Shown here in pieces: positions 48,325 to 59,814 of a DNA stretch of 64,000 bases. The position numbers were made by a program, and so were the translations under genes. The stretch covers positions 296,001 to 360,000 of the forward strand of contig JAJGOT010000214.1 in NCBI GenBank assembly GCA_022457155.1. Direction: 5' to 3'. Below the pieces are notes generated by a model, which was given only the letters and a program-made list of their open reading frames with translations, was not told where the DNA came from and made no database searches. The stretch comes from Cladopsammia gracilis. Lineage: Eukaryota; Cnidaria; Anthozoa; Scleractinia; Dendrophylliidae. The number at the start of each line of letters is the position of its first letter. The first letter of the stretch is position 1.

Positions 48325-49359
48325 AGGCCCCTGATGGTTACGAAGAACGAAATAAGCCTGTGAAACATTGCCAAAGCATCCGCCATTCTCGTCCCCAGAG
48401 CTCCAGGTAACGGTCAAAAATTTGAATTTTTTGATACGCCCCTACGTATAAGGTTTTACTTCCGGTTGAATTTCAAATGTTGAAGTCCTATGACTACATC
48501 AACAAAACCAACGTTTTAATTTCAACGCCTTCAACGACCAATGTCACCCAGTTTTGTTTGGATTAGCAGGTAAAGATATGGCTACTAAATTTCAAAGTAT
48601 AACGGGATCTGATTGTCGCTAAATATGAGCGATTCGTTTCCGAAAATAATCAGTATGTGTCTTGGAAGACGAAGGCCACGAATATAAAAGAAGTATGTTG
48701 CTTGCAACAGGGACGAGTATTAATTAAAAGGAGAGGCAGAAATCCTGAAGAAAGCCCAAGGGTGAAAAGAAATATTACCACTAGGTTACCCATTTTAAAT
48801 AACAACAACAACAACGCTATCAGCACTCTCGTAAGCAAGTTATATTTTCTTTATTAGGTAGTACTCTTTGCTACAACTTGAAACACAAATCTAGGGAAAC
48901 GAAGGTCACTCGAAGCCCAATTAAAATAACATGTAACGAATGCAAAACAAACATTCCTCGATATTTCTTACCACCGTTCGCTGAAATAAGCCTTATCAAT
49001 GACCACAGCGTGTCCATCAACAAACTTAGCTGTCCCATCAACTGAGTTGGTCGGATATGAATCAATGATAGCGTTCAGTTGATTCAGTGGCGAAACAATA
49101 AATACACAGCTCCCAAACGAAAGAAATTGGTTGACTTGTCGAGGAATTTCTAAAACCAGTAGGCAAAATACAAAGACAATTTTTTTTCTAAATAACAGCA
49201 GCACGTAAAGCTTTTCTTCTTTCCTTTTTAGCGCGATGTTTTCCTATAATTGTTAAGTCTTGTACAGTCCTTTCGAATGCCATTCCACACACACAACATA
49301 CTCGTCTCCAGAGCTCAACCAATACATTAATGCATTAGGCATGCGCTAACGAATGTCGT

Positions 49360-49720
49360 GGATTTTACGACATCCGGAAGGCACTGTTACCAGAGTCCTT
49401 CGTTTTTTCCGCTGACCAAACGAAACGAAGGCTCTGGGGACGTGAATGAGCATCCGCCGGGCAGCAACCACGACGGCGAAGGCAGCGAAAGCGGCACAAA
49501 ACAATGCGCCTTAATGAGCGAAACAAGCCTCTGCACGTGCATTTTACGTTTTGGTATTCCCTGCAAAACAACATTGTCAAATTATAGGTTTTGTGGAGAA
49601 CGTAAACACACGACGGTTTCCTTTATCTATTTTAAAAAAAAATTGAAAGTAGTCCCTACGAATTCAACAGGGAGCCAAAAATTACCGCGTAAGCGAAGAC
49701 GATTGACAGATCGGGAAAGT
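49360..49720. repeat. MITE fragments (relative of 4586-5062)
   Basis: 49463-49720 follows the 4586-5062 element (AGCAACCACGACGGCGAAGG, CTGCAAAACAAC, TAGGTTTTGTGGAGAACGT). 49390-49440 is a separate fold-back, GAGTCCTTCGTTT..AAACGAAGGCTC. Frames here are incidental. Confidence 0.65.
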
Positions 49721-50311
49721 TAACCTGCAATAAACTAATACAAAGCGAGGAGGTTTGAAGAAACCTAACCCGGTTAATTAATTTCCATGGGAACCGCTAA
49801 CACCGTTGAAATTCGGTGAACGCCAAAAATACGCGGCTGCATCAGGAATTTTGTTAAACCAGTTAATTTTAATTAATTAATTGCAAATAACCCGGTTAAC
49901 TATTCTATCTTTTTTATGATATGGACGCATACATGTCAATTTATTGAACATGCGAGATAAATTTTAGTTAATCAACAACTCTTGTCTCAGGCGACCTTTG
50001 TCAATTGACCTCACGTGAGAACCCTAGGGGGATCCCCTTACTCGGATTATCCAATCAGAATACACCACGCTGCCATGACAAGCGTGTGTTTTCACGTGCT
50101 TGAGATCATTCGAGCAAATGTTTCTTGCTAGAACAATCTACAATGAAATCTCTGCAAAAATTTTTCGTTCTATTGCGAGAAATATCATATTTTCGCAACA
50201 GTTTTTACGTTGTACACTGCCTTTAACGGTAGTGTTGGCTCCAATAGCTCAGTTGGTCGCTTATACAGCCAAGTTTGAAGTTCGGGAGGATCTCTTTGAT
50301 TCGTACAAATT

Positions 50312-51440
50312 ATGCCGCCCACTCGCCGAACGAGAACCAAAGAGCGTTCAAGAGCCTCCGCTGCAATCGGCGATGCACCTATTCCTGCCGACCTTGAGCT
50401 AAACAGCCTCTACGTAAAAGATCTTCGGGCCATCTGTAGTAGACTCAACCTCTCAGCCTCCGGTACGCGCGACGCCTTGGTCAAACGGCTACAACAAGCC
50501 CGAACCACAACAAACAATTCTGCCCCGGCTCCTTGCCCAACGGCCAAGATGGCGGCCAACACGTGGACTCTGCCCTGGAGCAACAATTCCAACATCTCCA
50601 GCATCAGGTCCAGGAGCTACTCAACAGAGAATCCGATGAGAGACTTTTATCTCCCGGCCAGCTTTCACAGGTTCAATCAGTCGTTCAAGGTTCTCTCAAC
50701 GAAGCCATCGAAAAAGCCGCCAGCGCTGCTGCCCAAGCTGCCATTAGTGCTTACACTGGAACTACTGTGAACAACACAACACCAGTAACCGCGGACAACG
50801 GAAACTCTTTGCCTTTGGTTCAGAATACGCCCGGGACAAATCCACCAACGGTACCAGCCCTGCCCAACCCGGGACAACTTTCTGCCGGGACAAATCCACC
50901 AACGGTACCAGCCCTGCCCAACCCGGGACAACTTTCTGCCGCCACAGCTTCCGTGCACGAACTGCCGACAAAACTTGTGAAGGACATCCTCAGCGGTGAG
51001 TTCATGGAACTTTCTCGATTGCTTCCAAAGAACTTTAACTCGTTAACTGCCTTACACGAGGAACCCCTCACCCTAACATTAGATAACTCTGTGATTAAAG
51101 TCACTAAGCCCAAAGGTAGCTCTCTAACTGATATAGGAGAATATGGACCACGGCTTTTACAGCCTACATGGGCGTTGTTATCACAAAATATCCATCTCGT
51201 GCCGCTGAATTATTAGAATATATGTCATTAATTCGTTACGCTGCCAAATATCATAGGGGGCTAGGGTGGTGTGTCTATGACATCAAATTTCGGCAGAAGT
51301 TAAGGTTGCTGTCAATAAGGCATTGCTATGGTCCGTCATCGACAGTCAGTTATGGCTAAAAACCTTTACTGTCCCCTCTTCACTCATGAAGGATGAGATT
51401 GGTGCAAATGTTTTCCAATCAGGACCCTCATCCGCAACAG
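50312..51440 (+). pseudogene. DIRS gag-like region with SAP domain (frameshifted)
   Basis: The first frame (50312 to about 50530) starts MPPTRRTRTKERSRAS and carries a SAP-type motif, LRAICSRLNLSASGTRDALVKR in two pieces (SLYVKDLRAIC, LSASGTRDALVKRLQ). SAP domains bind AT-rich DNA and scaffold or matrix regions. The reading then moves to another frame (50533-51216), coding an Ala/Gln-rich segment with a short exact repeat (TNPPTVPALPNPGQLSAG twice, 50836-50941), and moves again at about 51168-51300 before rejoining the frame of the zinc finger. At least three frame changes separate this from an intact gag. It would package element RNA in a functional copy. Confidence 0.65.
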
Positions 51441-53274
51441 GTACATCTCGAGGGAACGACAATCGTACCTGTCATAACTTCAACAAAGGGATACCTTGTA
51501 GCCGAACCCCCTGCAGGTATGCTCACAAATGCAACAAGTATGGGTGTGGCGAAGATCACCCGGGTCTAAGTGCCCCAAATACCCAGAAGCAAGGAGGGAA
51601 GCCCTGTCATCGGCCAACAAGCCTGCCCCCCACCATAGCGGCCGCCACCGGGAAAGGTAGTTTCGGAGGTGTAGTCACCCCAGTAAATGTTTGTAATCTC
51701 TATCAAGCCTTATCTAAGCATCCTAAGAGGGAATTTGTTACCAAACTGTGCTCAGAACTGAGGGAGGGGGCTAGAATTGGCTACTCCGGTCCTAGATGTT
51801 TCCGTTTTTCGAACAACTTACCGACTGCTGCCCTTAATCCCGAAGTCGTTACTAGGAATTTGTTGGAGGAGGTTGCCAAGGGGCGCACTGTAGGCCCCTT
51901 TTCCTCTCCCCCTTTTGAGAATTTCCAGGTTTCCTCTATTGGCCTTGTTCCCAAAAAGCATTCCGACAAATTCAGAACCATTTTTCACCTGTCCTTTCCT
52001 AAATCTGGGACCTCTAGTATCAATCACTTTTTTGAAAAGGATGACTTCTCACTTCAGTACATTACAATCGATAATGCCATTGCCGCTATTCAAGAGTTTG
52101 GACCCCACTGTTTTATGGCCAAAACCGACATTGAGTCTGCCTTTAGGCTTTTTCCCGTTCACCCTGAGGATTGGGAACTTCTTGGCATGTTTTGGAATGG
52201 GCAATATTATTTTGACAAAGTGCTCCCTTTCGGGCTCCGTTCTGCCCCTTTTATCTTCAACCAATTGTCCGATGCCCTCGAGTGGATTCTACTAAACAAA
52301 TGTGCAATTTCCTTTGTTTGCCACATATTAGATGACTTTCTCATTGTAGAACCCCCATCATCCACCCGCCCCTTGATTCCTTATGCCAGGCAAGCCTATC
52401 GAGCATGATAATGACCTTCAAAAATCTCAATATTCCCATCTCCTCCCCCAAAACCGAGGGCCCATGCTATATTCTTCAGTTCATGGGGATAATTTTAGAC
52501 TCGCATAAAATGGAAGCAAGGCTGCCAGAAGACAAGGTGGAGAGAATAAAGACCGCTCTCTCTACTTTTCAATCCCAACGATCCACAACACTTCGTGAGC
52601 TTCAATCATTGATTGGCACACTTCACTTTGCATGCAAGGTTATTCCCCCAGGGCGCCCTTTCCTTCAGCGCATAATTCAGCTCACCAGAGGTGTCAAGCA
52701 ACCGCACCACCACATTAAGCTCACCGCAGGTTTCCACAAAGACATTGACATGTGGAATATTTTTATCGAACAGTGGAATGGTGTGGGACTGTTTCTGTCT
52801 TCACAATGGGACACTTCCGATACCCTCTCCCTGTTTACTGATGCATCTGGCTCACTGGGGTATGGGGGTATATTTCAAAATAGTTGGTTCCAGGGACAGT
52901 GGTCACCCTCCCAACTGTTAGGCCAGCCTGGCATCAGCATTCTTTGGCAAGAACTGTTTGCAATTAATATTGCTTGCCATTTATGGGGCCCCCACTGGAC
53001 ATCTAAACGCATTAAGTTTTACTGCGACAATCGGGGTGTAGTTGAAGTCATTAATTCCAGACGCTCCAAAGTTCCCCGGGTTATGGACTTGGTACGAGAC
53101 CTAACCCTCTGCACTCTGAAACACAATTTCTATTTTCGAGCAGTGCATGTCCCCGGAAAAAACAACAACATTGCCGACTCTCTTTCTCGATTTCAGATGG
53201 AGCGTTTCCGCCGGCTAGCTCCCCAGGCCAACAAAACTCCAGACCCTATCCCAGTTCGTCTATACTATCTCTAA
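51323..53274 (+). pseudogene. DIRS zinc finger, reverse transcriptase and RNase H region (frameshifted)
   Basis: The first frame (51323-52408) has a CCCH finger (C-x8-C-x4-C-x3-H at about 51470-51530), then RT motifs: GLVPKKHSDKFRTIFHLS, CFMAKTDIESAFRLFPV, LPFGLRSAPFIFNQL and the catalytic HILDDFL box (Y replaced by H/I as in many DIRS RTs). The second frame (52405-53274) continues as the connection domain (FMGIILDS, LRELQSLIGTLHFACKVI) and RNase H, with the acidic residues LFTDASG, WQELFAI, CDNRGVVEVIN and IADSLSR. The frame change lies near 52370-52405. The functional role would be copying element RNA into DNA. All catalytic acidic residues are present, so decay is recent. Confidence 0.75.
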
Positions 53275-53294
53275 ACAAATCAGCGGAGCATTAC

Positions 53295-54228
53295 TTGGGA
53301 ATGGCCCTTGCCCACAACACTAGGAAAACCTACAGTTCTGGGGTTCGCCAATTTTATGCCTATTGTTCATCAATGAACATTATTCCCAAGTTACCCGTCG
53401 ATGAAGACACCTTGATCAACTTTTCAGTCTTGATGGCTCGTTCGGTACAGCATAGTACCATCAAGAATTACCCTTCCGCTGTTAAACATTACCATTCTAC
53501 ACATGGCTATGAGCTTCCGTTAGCAGATTGTCTTCGCCTTCAGCTTGTACTCCGGGGAATAAAGCGCTCACAGGGGATACATTGCAAAATCCGCCGGCCA
53601 ATCACTTTGCAATTGTTAAATTTATTTTACCACCTTCTGAACATCAATCACACTACCAACAAGGATGCCCTGATGGTATGGGCAGCTATGACTCTTGCAT
53701 TTTTCGGTTTCCTTCGAATTGGCGAACTAACTTGTAATTCCAGTTTCGATCCTAGATACCATCTTACCATTTGGGACTTAACATTTATGCCCCAGCACTC
53801 CCCTAAGTAGCTATTAGTGCGCTTAAAAGTGTCAAAAACAGACCCTTTCAGACAGGGGCAAACTATAGTAATTGGAAGGACGCTTTCTAACTTGTGTCCC
53901 ATCTCTGCCATGTTAGCATACCTGGACATCAGGAACCCCCTCTCAGATACAGGCCCCCTTTTCACCTATGAATCTGGGTCATTCCTTATCCCGGGAAAAA
54001 CTAACCAAGGAAACAAGGCTCCTAATTTCCAAGGGAGGCCTAGCTTCAAATGAATTTGCGGGACATAGTTTTCGGATAGGTGCAGCTACAACAGCTGCCT
54101 CAGCTAACTTACCCCCCTGGCTTATTAAGGTTCTCGGTCGCTGGTCTTCGGACTGTTTTGAGAGATATATTAAAACCCCACCCTCGGTTCTAGCACAGGT
54201 TCCACAAAAACTAGTCAGCCTTTTATAA
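53295..54228 (+). pseudogene. DIRS tyrosine recombinase (one stop, one frameshift)
   Basis: The N-terminal core-binding part starts MALAHNTRKTYSSGVRQFYA. Catalytic residues are all readable: Arg in FGFLRIGEL, Lys in RLKVSKTDPF, H-x-x-R in GHSFRIGAAT, and W plus the Tyr nucleophile in LGRWSSDCFERYIK. A TAG stop at 53808-53810 splits the frame, which then continues in phase; a frameshift at about 53990-54010 moves the C-terminal HxxR..Y part to another frame. In an intact element this enzyme inserts the circular DNA copy without a target duplication. Confidence 0.75.
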
Positions 54229-54357
54229 CTTTGTATGATTTATTATTCCTCTGTTACTGTCTTTACTTGTAGTGTGGCTTGTCAATGGGGGAATGCTTCG
54301 CATTTTGTGGGGATGAAGTGCTCCTCTTGTCACACTTTTGCCCCCATAGACTCGATT

Positions 54358-54535
54358 GTTTGGAGGCCCAACTCCCTCCAGTCTGTACCCCTTGCATTTA
54401 GGTTAGTGGAGGCCCAACTCCCTCCAATCCGAGAGGAGGCCCAACTCCCTCCTCTCTACCCAGGAATGCTCACAATGTGTGAGGCCCAACTCCCTCCGAT
54501 TGGAGAGAAGGCCCAACTCCCTTCTCTCAATCCAT
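54358..54535 (+). repeat. GGAGGCCCAACTCCCTCC repeat array at DIRS 3' end
   Basis: Five copies of AGGCCCAACTCCCTYC, most extended to the self-complementary GGAG..CTCC form, alternating with unrelated spacers. Probably part of the DIRS terminal or internal complementary region. Confidence 0.75.
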
Positions 54536-54899
54536 TGTCTGCACTTCCTGGGCTGTAGGTTTTGTTAGCTTGACACTGCAGGGGTACAGGGGGCTGTTTG
54601 TTAGTTTAGCACTGTTGAGCACTTTGTCACCCACTTCCCCATTTTCAGCCACATAAAGTTGTTGTTGTGCTGTTCTGTTAATATTTAAGGGATAAACCCC
54701 TTTAAGCCCCATTATCATTATATACAAATTCTCCATACTACCTCGAGCTCCATACATTTCTTATAGTACCCTTTTAGCGGAGATGCGATCATTCCCTTAA
54801 TTCTCAGGACTTACTTTCTGTACACCAATATTTCAAGGAGAAATCTTATATTGATCACTTGTGGCTTAAAGGGGTTAACCATTTGCATAAGAGAACAAG

Positions 54900-55735
54900 A
54901 GAAAGTTGATTAATGAACAGGACCACCTTACCTTCATTTCTTATCTCAATGACTTTCACCCCACCATCAAATTTACATGCAATCATTCTTCTACAGCTCT
55001 ACCTTTCCTGAATGTCAACGTTGTTCTCAACAACGGTACTATCGAAACAGACCTATACACTAAACCTACTGACAAACATCAGTACCCACTGCATTCCTCT
55101 TATCATCCGCATCATACCAAACGAGCCATCCCCTTCAGTCTCGCCCTCAGACTTCGCCGCATCTGTTCTTCAGACGGGACGTTCGCACTTCGTACCAACG
55201 AACGTAAAACTTATCTTAACAAACGCGGATACAATCTATCTTTAATTTTCTTAACCATGAATTTCAACGCGTTCGTGCCATAACTCGCGCAGAATCACTA
55301 ACACCCAAAATCATCTCCACGGACCAACCTAGCCGTGTTCCCCTTGTTATCACTTTAATCAGGAGCTTTAGGGTAATAAGCTCATACTTTAATACAATCC
55401 CGCACTACGCTCTCTGTCATCCATCATCCGCAAACATTTCTACGTCCTATCCTCCTCTTATCGCTGCGCCAGTGTATTCAAGATCGCACTTCTCGTTGCA
55501 TTCCGACGTACCAAAAACCTTAACGACTTACTAGTAAGATCTAAACTACGCAATGCTGTGCCGCCTAAACAATCGCCTGGTTCCTTTCCCTGCGTCCATA
55601 AACGCTGCACTACATGCAAATACATCAATGACGGACAAACAGATTATACATTTCACTCAACAGGAGACACAAGGACCATTAACCACCACATTAATTGCGG
55701 TTACACATACCTTCTGCCCGAGGTTTCCCAGTGAG
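54900..55735 (+). pseudogene. Penelope-like retroelement fragment (RT C-terminus and linker, endonuclease end missing)
   Basis: 54906-55283 encodes the end of a Penelope-like RT: LTFISYLNDFHPTIKFTCNH, LPFLNVNVVLNNGTIETDLY, TKPTDKHQYPLHSSYHPHHT and FSLALRLRRIC. Frame changes follow. At 55615-55735 CKYINDGQTDYTFHSTGD and HHINCG are the zinc-finger-like linker that precedes a GIY-YIG endonuclease in this class. The GIY-YIG module itself is not visible; coding ends at about 55735 in FPSE*-like or equivalent frames. 5' truncated, as usual for these elements. It lies downstream of the DIRS copy inside the 8.2-kb TIR element. Confidence 0.7.
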
Positions 55736-55861
55736 TAATTGGCTACGGTTGGGATCGGCTTGGGTTTCCGGTTAGGTAATATTTTCCGGTTACACTGCAA
55801 ATAATTACCCAAACGTCCCAAATTAAAATTTGTAACGTTTTTCTTTTAGTACGGTTATACC

Positions 55862-55890
55862 CTGATGAAGAACGGCCGTGCTGTTCGAAA
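55862..55890 (+). ncRNA. Hammerhead-ribozyme-like core
   Basis: CTGATGA, then a 7-bp hairpin GAACGGC-CGT-GCTGTTC (one G.U pair), then GAAA: the conserved core with stem II. It is followed by ATTAAT-C, which could be a minimal self-complementary stem III and cleavage base. Stem I pairing is poor as it stands, so this is likely degenerate. Penelope-like elements are known to carry hammerhead motifs, and this one sits ~130 bp after the Penelope-like coding fragment. Confidence 0.5.
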
Positions 55891-56155
55891 TTAATCAGTT
55901 AAAAAATATATGTATTCCTTTACTGTACGATCAGCCTTTCATTTCTTTTGTTTCTAATTAATTTCGCCGATCAGATCCTTCCCAGGGATCCAGTATTTCC
56001 AGTTTGTCGAGTGGTCCTTTCATTCACAATTTATACTCTTTAAGTGCGGCCGCAGCCAATGTGAACAATAAAATTTCAAACATGTTTATGGGAAAAGTAT
56101 TTCGTTGAAACATGCCACTCTAAACATGTTACGCCCTAGTGTGAACACAGCACTA

Positions 56156-57200
56156 GTCAGTTAATATCAACGCTCGTATGCATAATCTCGGCACGAACCT
56201 TTAAGTTTATATTTTATGTTTATACGTTAATTTTTTTTTTATTATTTAATGTTTGTTTTGCGGCAAAGGATTACAATATAAGTGACATTATAATTCAACA
56301 CATTGATACACTGCCCAAATATGGTCAAAACGTTATCGATATACGCTATTACACGACGTATATCCAACGATGGCGGTAAATTTCGCATTTTGAAGGAAAA
56401 TGAAAATGACTGCTGCCTGCACTTTCGTATTTTGGGAGAAAAATGCGTGATCTATTAGATAAAAAAGGGAAAGGAACGAAGAAAAGAAAAGAAAAGAAAA
56501 GAGAAAAATTATTGATCACATGATTGACAAAAAAGGCGCGAAATTTTCGCGTTGTCGCGGTCACAGTGCAGTGTTTCTTGGCGTAGCTCAATGAAAGCTG
56601 GTTCAAAGTCAACCGCTCGACAAGAAGTGAATGAAGGAGCACAATTTTAGGAAAATGCCCTTAGTAATCACTTCTGGAATATAATTAGACTTGATACTTC
56701 CTCAGAAGAGTTTCTGATCTTTGTTTTAAGCGAATTGACGCCACTACGGCTGTAGGAACTAAAACGAGCAAGTTTGTAAACAACAGCGATCGACTCAGCT
56801 CGTACTTCGATGTTTGAAAATTTAGTGCGCTGATGGAAAGGACTAAAAGCCACATCAACCACAGGTACATGTATGATGTTTTAACCGTTTCTTGTATCCT
56901 TTAGCTGTGGATTTTTGTAAGACATACTGTCCACATTGCAGTTCTTTCAGACTTTTCACCGCTATGTTTAGGTAGCCGTGTGTTTGTTCAATTTGTTTTG
57001 ATTCTGAATTGAACTTTTTAAGCCACGAAACACTTGCAACTAAGAAATTCTATGCCATTTTACTTTGTTTTTATTTGTGTAATTACTACTCTGTCTCGTT
57101 CTTTACGTAGACGAAAGCTCTTCGTAGAAACTCTCAAATTAATTTTAGCTCCGCAAACGTTTTGGCATTCGCTGCTTGTTGTTTAAGAAATGGTGCGAGG
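56156..57200. other. No gene found
   Basis: Open frames at 56349-56642 and 56668-56870 lack family features and overlap one another. A purine run GAAAAGAAAAGAAAAGA is at 56480-56500. Confidence 0.4.
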
Positions 57201-57229
57201 TAAAATATTGTTGTAAGCCTTTTACTTAA

Positions 57230-57600
57230 AAAGGGTTGTATATCTCAATGAATTTTTTCCTGAAACTGTGATTTGTTATCAATGTGTTGAATTATAAAAC
57301 AGTTATAATATTGTTCAAGCTTGTGCAATATTGACAAAGGCGCCACTTTCATTCATGAACTGTGTGATGTTGCAAGTTTCGCGCGGTAAAACATATGTAA
57401 GCTTTTTTTTAAAATAAGAGCCTTGTCGGCGAAATTTTTTCCTCAAACTGTGCTTTATTATCAATGTGTTGAATTATAAAACTATTATAGCGCTCAAGCT
57501 TGCGTGATATCGCCTAATTTTAGCAGACTCGGCCTACGGCCTCGTCGGCTAAGTATTAGGCGATATCACTCGCGCTTTCGCGCTATAATAGTTAATTAGT
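57230..57600. repeat. Direct repeat pair plus fold-back
   Basis: ATCAATGTGTTGAATTATAAAAC occurs at about 57278 and 57460 within longer similar blocks. The second block ends in a fold-back, GCGCTCAAGCTTGCGTGATATCGCC..GGCGATATCACTCGCGC (57490-57583). Confidence 0.7.
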
Positions 57601-58504
57601 TAACGACAACAATAAAAGAACTACTTCATATAACAATTTATAGCAGAACTCTGGCAGACCGAAGGCCGCCGCAGAGCCCCATACTCATAGAACCTACAGT
57701 ATGCCCATGTGAAACATGTGTGTCCGTCACGCAAGGCTAGCTCGCGGGCGCGTATGACGTCGCAAAACATGCGCGTATGACGCCACACAATATCCGGGAT
57801 CTTAGCAATTTTGAAACCAAAGCGAGGCTTTGTTTTTCGCGCAGCTACATGGTCAATGTCGCGTCAGCTCGGTAAACACGTTAATTGGAGCTGTGTTTAG
57901 CGGAGAAAACCGTTCCAAATTAAAGTCGTCATTTTCCTGCATTTTTTCGCGGTTTGCTATTCAAGAAAGGGATACTAATTAAGGGATACTGTAGCCTGCG
58001 AGCAAGCTCTCGGGCTTGGGGTTTCGGGTTTGGGGGAGCGGGCGAGAGCTTGCAACGATGCCTCAGAAATTTGAATGCCGCCCCGAATACTTCCCGTGGC
58101 TCCGAGCTGTCAGAATTTGGCCAATCAGCGCAAACCGGAACCGAGCGTTAATGTAAACAGACATGAAAATAAAAACAGTGTTGGTGACGCAACACACTTT
58201 TTGACAACCAGACTGTTCGCTTCTCTGTTTTCTTTGTAGTGTATCGCTGGACAAAATTAAGATAAGTTTTTCCAATCTCTCTGCTTTCACCAGTCTGAAC
58301 GTGTTTCTCTTTTGAATTCGTGTTTATAATTCTTTGAATAGCGAAATGTTTATATTGAAAAGGTTTCACGATAGCCGTTCAAATGGCATGGCAAAAAATT
58401 GGGTGACATTTGCCTCTAATTTTTTTAACTCGTTCCCAGACCCCCAATTTGACCCTTAAAATCACTGTGAAAACGCCATTTTTTTAAGGGAAAATCAAAA
58501 TTTC

Positions 58505-59560
58505 GCCCATTTATGAATTACTTTTCGGAAATCCACACTCGGATTCCAGTAATTTGGTTATTATTCTATATGGAAACGTTAAAATATTTTAATAACATAT
58601 AAAAAAGTCCCGTCATTTTGACCTTGAAGTGACCAATGTCAAGTAAAGGCTTATATGAAGTTCAACCGCGCGGTCATCGCTTTTAGCGGTATAACTCATT
58701 TTAACATCCACACTCGGTTTTGAAGAGACTGGGATCTTGTGAACATTTTGGTGGGAAATATGATTTAGTTGTAGCGAAAAGAATCCCGTCATTTTGCCAT
58801 TTTTTTCAGTGCACTAACATACTCGATTGAGCCAATTTTGGCTTCTATTAATAAGTCTGTATCTATTTGCATGCTCTACTGTCAATGCATGGCCTGGCAA
58901 TTTATGAATTACTTTTCGGAAATCCACACTCGGATTCCAGTAATATGGTTATTATTCTATCTAGAAACGTTAAAATATTTTAATAACTTTAAAAAAAAAA
59001 GTACCGTCATTTTTACCTTGAAGTGAGCAATTTCGTATAAAGGCTTGTATGGAGTTCGACCGCGCGGTCATCGCTTTAAGTGTTCTAACTCATTTTAACA
59101 GGCATAATGTCAACATCCACACTCGGTTTTGAAGAGACTGGGATCTTGTGAACATTTTGATGGGAAATATGATTTAGTTGGAGCGAAAGAAACCCCGTCA
59201 TTTTGTCATTTGTTCAGTGCACTATGCTTCGACTGAGCCAATTTTGGCTTCCATTAGTCTGTATCTATTCGCATGCTCTTCTGTCAATGCATGGCCTGGC
59301 AATTTATGAATTACTTTTCGGAAATCCACACTCGGATTTAAGTGATATGGTTATTATTCTATCTAGAAACGTTAAAATATTTTAATAACTTTAAAAAAAA
59401 GTGAAGTGAGCAATTTCGTATAAAGGCTTGTATGGAGTTCCACCGCGCGGTCATCGCTTTAAGCGTTCTAACTCATTTTAACAGGCGCAATGTCAACATC
59501 CACACTCGCTTTTGGAAAGATTGGAATCTAGTAAACATTGCGGTGGGAAATTTGCTTTGG
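58505..59560. repeat. ~400-bp tandem repeat, about 2.6 copies
   Basis: TGAATTACTTTTCGGAAATCCACACTCGG starts at about 58513, 58903 and 59307, and the TCAACATCCACACTCG..GAGACTGGGATCTTG block at about 58707, 59110 and 59491, with CGCGCGGTCATCGCTTT between. Frames at 58838-59026 and 59203-59385 are the same repeat read twice. Confidence 0.85.
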
Positions 59561-59814
59561 TTCGAGCGATAAAACCTCCGTCATTTTGCACTTTTCAGCC
59601 GGAAAGATTTCCGTTTAACCCCCCACATTAGTTATGCATACCGTTCTTAAAACTAAAACAAAAGCCAAAACAATAGAAATCCAAAAGCAAAACAATAGCG
59701 CATACATACTTAATTATGAGCAACAGTTCATTTTGGTAACTCGCACGCCCGGAGCAAATGTCTCGTCTGAGGGATCAATATTTTGGAATGAAAAATCTTT
59801 TACCTAAACGGTCT

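Larger units (their letters stand above)
50312..54560 (+). mobile_element. DIRS-type retrotransposon with tyrosine recombinase (decayed)
   Basis: Contains, in order, a SAP-domain frame, gag-like region, CCCH zinc finger, reverse transcriptase, RNase H and a tyrosine recombinase, and ends in a short repeat array. This order and the recombinase in place of an integrase define the DIRS group. Several frameshifts and at least one in-frame stop show it is not intact. Exact termini were not found. Confidence 0.85.
47851..56057. mobile_element. 8.2-kb composite with 16-bp TIR GGCTGCGGCCGCACTT, flanks AAT
   Basis: Left end GGCTGCGGCCGC (resuming as ACTT after a 109-bp insert) and right end AAGTGCGGCCGCAGCC. 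AAT lies directly outside both (47848-47850 and 56058-56060). The surrounding Harbinger sequence is continuous across it when compared with 62652-63123. No transposase was recognised; the bulk is nested retroelements. Confidence 0.65.
46925..56152. mobile_element. Harbinger-like element (outer shell of nested stack), TSD CTA
   Basis: Ends TGCTGTGTTCACAC and GTGTGAACACAGCA, flanked by CTA at 46922-46924 and 56153-56155. Its own sequence (46925-47089, 47639-47847, 56058-56152) matches the short element at 62652-63123, including GCCAGACGAAACACG and CAGCATAAATTATA. Everything else inside is later insertion. Confidence 0.8.

Noticed and set aside
48968..49204. 78-codon minus frame with FIVSPLNQL resembling a helicase motif
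   Set aside because: Only a few residues match, with no Walker A or DExH nearby.
50236..50300. tRNA-like A box (TAGCTCAGTTGGT) before the DIRS frame
   Set aside because: D-arm and T-arm cannot be paired, and the B box is poor; not a tRNA gene.
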